A DNA stretch of 64,000 nucleotides, taken from NCBI GenBank assembly GCA_030490835.1, contig CM059971.1, forward strand, positions 58,142,012 to 58,206,011, read 5' to 3'. Below the pieces are notes generated by a model, which had not been told where the DNA came from, searched no databases, and saw only the letters and a list, made by a program, of their open reading frames with translations. A program made the translations under genes and the position numbers. This DNA comes from Annona cherimola. Taxonomy: Eukaryota > Streptophyta > Magnoliopsida > Magnoliales > Annonaceae. The first letter of the stretch is position 1, and every line of letters starts with the position of its first letter. Positions 55,831-64,000 of this stretch are shown one piece after another.

Positions 55831-56699
55831 CATCAAAGTAAGCCAAATGTTTGATGAGCCAAATGCAGCAGCAAAAATGAAAACTTCAGTTTGATGACAT
55901 CAGTACCAAAATATTTTTCCATTAATACTGGATACCCAAAATGAACTTCTTAATCTCTGTTGCATATCTGGTTCATGCGGATAGCAGCTAACTAGCGGCT
56001 ATATCCTTTTATTTTAATATATTTTTTGTTGTTGTTTCTGGGCCGAGGAAAATCGGTTTACTGCCCATATTTTATATTTTTATGTTTTTGCATTTTTAAT
56101 ATTTGGGCATATATATCCATTAAAGAATAGTCGCAATATAGCTAAGTTGATCATGACCCACTTAATTTTGGGCAGATGCAGCTCTGCACTTGGTCATCCC
56201 ACGAAGCAGGGATTGCATTGTGACGGTTTTTTTTTTTTTTTTCTTGTTCAGTGAAAAAAAAAAGTGTAGTAAAATATGAAAAAAGAAAAGAAAAAATGAT
56301 TGAAATATAAGAATAGTTTTAAAAAAAAATTGTTAACGGTGGTTGGGGTGTCACGTGAGTGTATTTCACATTCAATTTCTGCGTGGCAGGAGGATTTTAG
56401 CATGAAATGATCCATGTCATTGCCGTGGTCCACATGGATAATTCATAAGTCATTCATAAGATGGAAAGGTCGATACCTATTTTACAATACAGCAATTTAA
56501 AAAAAATTTAAAAAAAGCTCTCAAAACTAATATCGTGTTGCAGCTCTGCACTTTGTCAGCTCACGAAACAAAGATCGCATTGTAATGTTCAAGTAACTTT
56601 TTTTTTTTACATTTTAACTGAATAACCCCATACAATATTTTTTTTGGGATTTTTTTTTCAAATTTTTAATTTTTCCCATAAACATGTTTTCTTAGTATA
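55831..56699. other. Intergenic, diverged direct repeats
   Basis: A motif around CAGCTCTGCACTTGGTCATC (56170) and GCAGCTCTGCACTTTGTCAG (56541) recurs with its context (CACGAARCA, GCATTGTRA). A block around GTTAACGGTGGTTGG and GGTGTCACG occurs at 56330 and again at 57460. No gene was recognised. Confidence 0.5.
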
Positions 56700-57180
56700 T
56701 TTTATCTACCAACAGGAATGCTTTTATGAAATCTCTATTCTATATATGCTTTTTTATTTTTAATAATTTGATGATTAATGAAAATCCACTTTATCTATTA
56801 TATTTAGCATTAATTATGCTATTATGAAAATTCTTTCATTTGTTTAGTATCACTTTGCGTATTTTCCATTTACAAATGTTGACAATAAAAAAAATGATTT
56901 AATGCTAAATATCAATTTTAAAGTAGTATTTTGGACATCTAAACTATAAAAATATTACTACTATTTGCATAAATGATTCTATAAAATATTATTATATTCT
57001 CATACATATAAAGATAAATCTAAGCATTTTTCCTAATTTATACATAAATATATATAGTTTTGAGCAAATGTAGCCCATTCATACATTTGATTAGATGAAA
57101 TATGATTTTCTAGCTAAACTAATGGTATTAAATGCAATAAATACATTAGATTTTACATCAATCATCAACCTCTCAAAAAT
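56700..57180. repeat. AT-rich family L copy, inverted orientation
   Basis: Landmarks ATATTTAGCATTAATTATGC, TGATTTAATGCTAAATATCA, AGTAGTATTTTGGACATCTA and AAATGCAATAAATACATTAG occur in order. Confidence 0.6.
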
Positions 57181-57644
57181 GAAAGGAGTTAAATAATAAA
57201 ACTTGATATTTGTGTGAAAGGGGGTGAAATTGATTTAAATCTTCATAAATTGATTTTTTAGAATAAAAATAAATATATAAAAATATTATAAAATAATAAA
57301 ACTTGATATGTGGGTTAAATGTATATTTGTGAAAAACGTAAATAATTTAACAATTATATGAGGGCTGACATGCAATATATATCATGTTATAAGCCTCTTT
57401 TTAAGGGGAAAAAAAAACAGTGAGCAGAAACGATTGCAAATATAAGAAAGCATTGAATTAATTTGTTAACGGTGGTTGGGGGGTGTCACGCAGTTGTAAT
57501 TTTGCTTTTGCATTCACTTTCTACTAGGCACGCGGCTGTGTAAATACTCGTGCATTTAGCATGAAATGATCCAGCTCATTGCATGGATATCTGATTCTGG
57601 GTATGCTTGTATGGAATCCCTTTTCTACGTAACCTTTTCTATCT

Positions 57645-58110
57645 TCGAGATTCATTCAAGATTCAGATGATTGATTAAAAATTCACATCATCTATCATAT
57701 TTAACATCATTTATATTATTACAAAAACTCTTTCATTTGTCCAATATGATCTACTATACATGGGCCTCATCTACAAACATATAAAATTAACATAATAAAA
57801 TAATTTGATACTAAATATCAATTTTTAAGTAGTATTTTCAATATCTAAACCATTTAAAATATCATTACTATATAGATAAATAATTCTATAAAAGTATTAC
57901 TATATTTTAATACATATGTGACTAGATCTAAGCATTTTTCTTAATTTATACATGAATGTACCTAATTTTGAGCAAATATAGCCTACACATATCAGATTTG
58001 AATGAACTTAGTCTCATAAATAAGCAAATGATGTTAAATATAATGAATAGATTGAATTTTCCATCAAGCATTAAAATCTTAAAATTTGAGAGAGTTACGT
58101 GGAACCACTT
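57645..58110. repeat. AT-rich family L copy, best-preserved ends
   Basis: The left end GATTGATTAAAAATTCACAT, then ATCATATTTAACATCATTTA, pairs with the inverse of the right end, where ATGATGTTAAATATAATGAA is followed by TTGAATTTTCCATCAAGCAT. These long imperfect inverted repeats indicate a non-autonomous DNA transposon. Confidence 0.65.
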
Positions 58111-58896
58111 TTTCACAAGTACTTTATAAACATGGAAGAAGGTCGATACATATTTGTAATACAGTAATTTTCTTTATTAAAAAAATTCAAGCTCTCATTC
58201 CTGTTGTGGTGTGATTGCAACCTAACATGTTCTTGCAACATTGTAGTTGAATGTGATGCACCACTACAGTGCTCACAACCAATCTCTGGTTTAACCTTTT
58301 ACGGTAATCCATTCCCATTTGCTTTCAATGCACCCAGTGTTTTGAGTTGAGCCAGCCCTGCCATGCGTGCATCTCACTCACCCCATTAGCCTTAAGAGAT
58401 CCAGGTCCCCAAAAAAGTGAAGGCGAAAATTTCGGAGAAAGGCAATGTAATTTTAGCAACCTCCAAAAAACAGTTGGAAAGAGGAAGAAACAAAGACAAA
58501 AACCCAAGAAAAAGCTCGTGAATATGACCAAAGATGACAAGAAACTTTGCATGAAATCCCTCCTTTTGAAATCTCAAGCACGCGCCCCAAAGGTACAATA
58601 ATCATCTTTCATCTCCAACAGCTTACAAGATCCATGTCATCAACTTTCCAAAAGTGGAACAATTATTGCAAAGAATGCGTTCCTGTACAGAAAAAACAAC
58701 GTACAGAGAGCCAGAAAGATCTTAAACAATGACAGGTGCCTTCTGGAGTAATAATTTCCAAAACTTCAATTCAAGCAATAGAACCATTACAGACTGCTCT
58801 TGAAGCATCAAGCAGACCACTGTAGCACGTAGTATAGTAACATATTTTTTAAAAAAGAAAATAAATAAAGTAGAAAAAGAAAATGCATAGTACTTC
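58111..58896. other. Downstream flank / 3' untranslated region of the TRM-like gene
   Basis: The part nearest 58897 (to about 58600) is less AT-rich and is probably the minus-strand 3' untranslated region. Short ORFs here on both strands have no recognisable product. No terminator can be placed. Confidence 0.45.
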
Positions 58897-61800
58897 CTAC
58901 TTGCAAGTTAGATCACCCAAGGCTTCAACCACCAATTCATCCAATATCGTCCCTTCAATCTCCATTCCTATACAATCCAACCTCATCATTTCCTCCCATC
59001 TCCTTTCCCCCAACTCCTCATTCACTGCCCTTTCAATTGTCAACCATGGATCGTTTTCACAAGAAAGCGACTTTCCCTCTATGGAAAACCAAGTCGTCAG
59101 TTGATTCCACAGCTCCTCTACTACTGGAGCACCTTTTAGGACTCTCTTGTTGCACGGCTGAGCGCAGGGGTTTGTGTTGAATCTGAACCCTGCCGAGTCC
59201 ATAAGAGCGGCGTTTATAGCATCGAATATAAGCATTTGCTCTGATTTTTGCTGCTTGCGCTTGTTCTCATCCTGCAGCTCCTTGTCTTCATTCTCGCATA
59301 TAAGCTTGTCAAGCAATGAAGGGGCCAATGGACTTCCTGGCGAGTGCCATGTTGCAGGGAGCGAACCAGATTTCCTGTCATCCAATCCAACAGACGCCAG
59401 CAATGTCTGGGCAAACCAATGCCATTCTCCTTCTTCATTTGCTGTGGGAGAAGCTACTAGGGGCTTTAGTGCAGTTGCATTGGAGGTTTCTAAAGAATCT
59501 TTGTCCCCCAACAATAAGCGGGCAACTGGTGATTCTAAAGTAGAAGTCGACTCGGATTTCAAGTTAGCACCTAAAGATGATCCTGGAACAAAGATAAGGC
59601 ATGATTAAAACTACAAGATATGGTCTGTCAAAAAAAAAAAAAAAAAAAACAACAACAACTACAAGATATGGCATGGAAATATCAAATCTTACAGTAGCTT
59701 AGTTAACGTACCTGTGTATTCTGTGCTCGCATTTTCTGATTGTAGAAGATCAGAATTATCTTCAAATGAAGCTTCTAAGACAGAATTTGGACTGGGTTGT
59801 TCCTTCTTTTCATTCAAGGTCTCTGGAATCCCTTTTTTCACAGGAGTTGAAACTTCCTACAGATAAAACACATTAATTGATTAAGCAACTTCCAGATTTG
59901 TAACTGCAATTTTGTAAGCCATAGAACATAATCAAAGAGATAGCTTAGACTAAACTACCTCAATGTATCTACATATTCTATGCATTAAGAGTATTCCTTT
60001 GAACATCCAAACCAGTAAAATGTGTAGCACAAAGTCAAATTGTGAAAAAATTTAAACAAAGAAAATATTGTACCTCAAAATAGACATTGCTTCGTTTGGA
60101 GGGTACAAAAATGGAAGATTCATCCGATGGTCCGCCTGCGTTAAATGGAAGCTTTGTTTCAAGGCCATCATCTGAAGAATACACTGTGATGTCAGTACTT
60201 CTGTTTTCAACAGATGGTTCATTTATTTCAGATGGTTCATTTATTTCAGTCACGAATCCTTGCATTTCAGCTAAGTGGGGCTGAGGTTTATCATTGGAAT
60301 CAAGGGATGGATCAGGATTGGTTTTCCCTTTACTAGGCTTTTTGTTCCTAGAGAACAGAAAACTTGAGAGTTTCCCTTTGAACGACTTCCCGCTCTTTGT
60401 TGTCACAGATTCTTTAAGAATAATGGACTCGTCACCCCTAAGGATAGGGCTTTCAACAGTCAATCTAACCTTCTTATAGACTGTGGAAGATGCAGGGACA
60501 GATTTCGATCTTAAAAGGCCCTTGGGAGAATACTTTCCATCTTGTTCCCCACTCCAACCAATTGGCAAGCATGTAAAATGTGCCCTCAGATCCTTTTCTA
60601 CACCGCATGACCTACTACTAGAAATGGCAAGTCCTTGATTGGTACAATCTTTATTCGATCTCATGGGTTTCGACAGTTCTGGAAGAGCAAGCATTTCACC
60701 CAATGAGCTTCTCTGTCTTTTCTCCTCACTATTTCCTGTTGATTTCATCATTGCAAACCTTTCAGAAAGCCTCCTCTTTGCTTCTCTGGTTACTGCAGAC
60801 TCTGGTGAATAGGATGTGTGGCTTAGAGAAGAGGGCGAGTGAGGAGTGATGGACTGGTCGATAAAATTTGAGGACTGCCTTGAATTAGGTGTTGCATTTC
60901 CTGAATTACTGAGGTTCCCTTCTTCCATGAGTTTGTCTTCTGAGCTATTGAAGAAGTTCCTATCTTCAATGTACGCATTTGACGCTCCAGAAGATGGTGA
61001 GGCATTGCCCTTCTGGTCACTTCTTACACATTCATGCGCCTGCTGTGCATTACCATTAGCTGTCTCTCTATAATCTCTGGCTCCACCAGCAGGCTGCTTG
61101 CACTCGACATCTCTACTTTGTGTTGGAGTTGATGCTGAAATTGGTGGAGGAAGCACAGCTTTGACAGTGTGAGTCCTGCCTTGGCTAGGTTTTAAAATTA
61201 CTATCCTGGTTGGCTGAGAGGCACTAGAAGAACTGTCATAAGAAAGAGTAGAAGGCAGCCTAGTTTTCTTTTTGTTCCCTTTATTCGTTCCAAGAACTTT
61301 CTTAGATTGGCTTTCACTTCCCTTCCCTTGTCCAGGATAAATGTTTGTTTCTACTGTTGTCGATGGCTTGAGGATTGTGATGCACTTGGTCATAGGAGGT
61401 GAAGGAATAGAATGAAGGTGTGTAGTGAACAATGACCTTGGTTCTTGAAGAAACTCAGTGAACAATTCTCTATTCAAACTAAGGATCTCCATTGCATCTT
61501 GGTGAAACTTTTCATCTGCTGCCAGGTGTTCTGCTTCAAAGAACTTCCTAGAAACAAGGGCAATCTTCTCATCTGGGCTCAATTTGTATCTCCCCTTCAG
61601 TTGCAGGTCATCCTCAGAGATGCCAATTTCTTGTACTTTTTGCCAAACTTCATGAAAATTTTTATATTTTGCTATTTCCTCAGGGCATGCCTTAGAAGGC
61701 CAAATGTCTCCATGCATTTGCTCATCTATCGATAAATTTTCCTTCTGATGTTTCACCATAAATCCCATTCTAGCAGAACCATTTCCCAAAGAACTTTGTA

Positions 61801-62857
61801 AAAAACTTTGTTGGGCACTGGAAACTGGTTGTTGAGTAGGCAGGTCATCAAGCCCCATCAATTTGGCAACAAGATTGGGTGTCTTTATTCTGGAATGTGA
61901 GTCTTTCAACATTTCTTTAGCTATAAGCATCTTGATTGGTGGTCGCACTGATTTCTTGTTTGAAGTAGTTCTCAGTTCATTCTCTACCTGATTGGCACGC
62001 AGTATGAAGATTCTTCAGCCATAGAGTGAATTTAAAGCAAACACAAAAAGAACTTGATACATAATCTTAGCAGAATATTTTTCTTTATCAACAAATACTT
62101 GGTGTGATTTAGAGAAGTGATTCCGAAAAAAGATAGTTTCTGGAACCCACCAGTTTTTCCTCTATTTGATCCTTGGAGAGATCCATCACTTCCATCTTCC
62201 CATTCTGCCAGCTGTCGTGAAGAGGAGAACCTGCTAAGAAGCTCGAAGGATTGGTAAAATAGGATACCGTCAGCATTTGATAGCTATGAAGAAACATATG
62301 GAATGGCTAAAGCTGATAAAAATTCAGAAGAACATGGATGGATTGTAGATGAGAGAAGTTTTAAACGCAACAGTAGTTCATCACTGCCTGCAGTCTCTAA
62401 ATCCTGGTCCCAATCCCCTCTAGAAACTGAGTCCCGGACACACAAATATCAATGCGAATCAAGCACCCATTACTGGATCAATGCCAGAAAACTCTATAAA
62501 TTGTATTAATCATTACAAAACAATTCATAATAATTGTGCAAATTTCTGGATAACTGAAGTCGAAAAACTCAAAACCATCAATAAATGGAAGATTCATGGA
62601 AAAAAAAAAAAAAACCATGAAGAACCAATTAGAATTTTCTTATAGACAGAAAGAGACTTAATTGGCCTCAACATGGGAGTGACGAAAACTTCTTATTATA
62701 AGGCAAAAAATATATACGCAACAATCATACAAAGAAATAAAATTTTTCAGAAATGAAGAGGAAATTATACAAACAAGAAGAATAAGAAAATAATGCAGAC
62801 AACCGCACCTTCTCTATGCACTTTCTCTGTAGCTGTCAGCGGCTTATTGCCATCCAT
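58897..62857 (-). CDS. TRM / LONGIFOLIA-like protein (DUF3741-like and DUF4378)
   Basis: Five minus-strand exons: 62857-62809, 62230-62151, 61987-60074, 59856-59712, 59582-58897. All junctions are GT-AG and in phase, giving 957 residues. The start is ATG at 62857 (MDGNKPLTATEKVHREG); the alternative ATG at 62853 hits an early stop. Exon 3 contains PIKMLIAKEML and the motif VAKLMGLD (residues 83-90), then a DUF3741-like helix region (about 181-234; FFEAEHLAADEKF, LFTEFLQEPRSLFTTHL). A long serine-rich, probably disordered middle follows. The DUF4378 domain covers about 780-955 (EWHWFAQTLLASVGL, LIFDAINAAL, EIEGTILDELVVEAL). These features define the TON1-recruiting-motif (TRM) superfamily, which binds TON1/PP2A complexes on microtubules and steers cell shape and division planes. 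The exact subgroup cannot be assigned by eye. No damage is seen. Confidence 0.92.
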
Positions 62858-63366
62858 TGTTGGGTTTGAGCAGACAAGGTTCACCATTTTTTCTATATAC
62901 CACCTCTGTAATTATTTTTTGTCAGCGGCGCGAATTTTTCTGTTCTGAAACTTGCCCATCTAAGCCTTCTCAAATACGCAACCTGAACCTATTACGTAAA
63001 ATCAAAAGGAAGCCAGTAATCAGACGAGCTTATTTGAAAACCAGATACAATATATAACAGAAATTCAACAATTGGAGCAATGAAGTTCAATTGCAGCACC
63101 CAAAAGGATCGGATTACAATGACAATTGTAGGACAGAAAACCATTCCAACTACAAGTCATTCATGTTGAGAACACAGCACAAACAGGGGATCTCCAACAA
63201 CACAACAACAAATTCGAGAGAAGAGAATTAGAAAAAAAAAAAAAAATGAAGGGAAAAATTAGATTACAAATCACCTGAAAAGGACATCTACTCTGCCAAC
63301 GAAACAGAAAGTGTGGTCGTAGCTAAAGAAGAGCAGATTGTGGTGGACAGGATTCAGAAAGTGAGT

Positions 63367-63415
<49 letters not shown>

Positions 63416-63720
63416 GTGTTAGAAAAGGCGGGAATTCTGACATTCCAACGCATTATTCATTTGTTCATGGAGGGAGGGAGAGAGAGAGAGGGAGGCAGGA
63501 GAAGCTTGGTTGTCTGCCAGCGTCTGTACAGCTGACGCGATGCATGTAGAGTAGAAAATGGAAAGAAGAGGAGCGCGGGGATGGATTTGGCTGTGTCACC
63601 GACTCTCGTGTTTCCTCACCTCTGCAATGCTCCGCCGCACGTGAGAAAGGAAGGCTTTCTCTATTTTATACGGCTTCGAATATTTCAGAAAGAAGGAGAG
63701 TGTGGGTGAGGGAGCTGTCT
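62858..63720 (-). promoter_or_regulatory. 5' leader and promoter region of the TRM-like gene
   Basis: On the minus strand, a possible donor (CCTTTTCAG then GTGATTTG, near 63275) upstream of the ATG suggests an intron in the 5' untranslated region; its acceptor would lie near the start codon. A GA/TC microsatellite (63369-63413) lies in the presumed leader, a common feature of plant genes. GC-richer sequence at 63480-63740 may be the core promoter. No TATA box or transcription start can be fixed with confidence. Confidence 0.5.
63369..63413. repeat. GA microsatellite
   Basis: About 22 GA units (CT on the gene strand) upstream of the TRM-like coding sequence, probably in its 5' leader. A second short GA run lies at about 63478-63490. 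Confidence 0.95.
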
Positions 63721-63848
63721 CTTTCGTTCAATCTAATAAGGCAACGGCGCAGCGCTCTCGGGAAACACAGGAAACACCTCGAGGTTTGATGAAATATCCT
63801 TGTAGCTATAATTTTTTAGAACATACCGATCAAAATTTCTTTTTTAAC

Positions 63849-64000
63849 GGTGTGTTCAGAGAGTGTGGAAACTTTTGTATGAAAAGATTTTTTTTTTTAT
63901 AAAAATTGTCATAATAAAAAAATAATGTAATATAATAAGGATAATGATGAAGAATAAAGAAAATAAAGTTAAAATGGATATGTTAGTTGTATAAGTAGTT
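63849..64000. mobile_element. Tourist-like MITE, cut by the window end
   Basis: It starts GGTGTGTTCAGAGAGTGTGG after TTTAAC, and continues AATGTAATATAATAAGGATA, AAAGAAAATAAAGTTAAAAT and GGATATGTTAGTTGTATAAG in the reverse family order. The right end lies beyond the window. Confidence 0.75.

Noticed and set aside
59174..59608. 144-codon plus-strand ORF
   Set aside because: It is antisense to the DUF4378 exon, which has strong family support; this is a frame shadow.
1..64000. CRISPR array, phage, operon or biosynthetic cluster
   Set aside because: Tandem repeats here are few, long and spacer-free. Genes are intron-split, unrelated and far apart. Everything points to ordinary plant nuclear DNA.

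Overview
This window looks like nuclear DNA of a flowering plant. It has intron-split genes with plant orthologues, AT-rich intergenic DNA, plant Au-type SINE and RTE-type LINE copies, a Ty1/copia retrotransposon and many small inverted-repeat (MITE) elements. Very long, transposon-filled introns suggest a woody or early-diverging angiosperm, but the species cannot be told from the sequence. I see no prokaryotic, organellar or viral genes, no tRNA or rRNA genes and no CRISPR array.

Three protein-coding genes are supported. (1) Plus strand, 1220-26195: a Notchless/NLE WD40 ribosome-assembly factor in 12 visible exons; the first exon with the start codon lies before the window. (2) Plus strand, 37987-43481: a complete six-exon tetraspanin of the tetraspanin-19/20 type (281 residues) with a convincing U12-type intron. 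(3) Minus strand, 62857-58897: a complete five-exon TRM/LONGIFOLIA-like protein (957 residues) with a VAKLMGLD motif, a DUF3741-like segment and a C-terminal DUF4378. The three genes have no evident functional link.

Almost everything else is repeats. NLE introns carry foldback MITEs with 9-bp target duplications, Tourist-like MITEs with TTA/TAA duplications, a degenerate RTE-type LINE (minus, about 6310-9560), an uncharacterised tRNA-like SINE with an 11-bp duplication, and an Au SINE. The 26.2-37.6 kb intergenic region holds AT-rich repeats, a 697-bp hAT-like element with an 8-bp duplication, foldback MITEs and short tandem repeats. The 43.5-58.9 kb region holds a cluster of AT-rich inverted-repeat elements and a 6.8-kb composite island (about 45839-52647). 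The island is flanked by inverted arms of the foldback MITE family and contains a degraded copia element plus unrecognised, less AT-rich DNA.

The most interesting signals are the U12-type intron in the tetraspanin gene, a family of foldback elements with different ends but a shared internal core, and the composite island. No clearly new biological system was found. All splice sites were assigned by eye from reading frame, GT-AG rules and remembered family sequences; no alignment was run.
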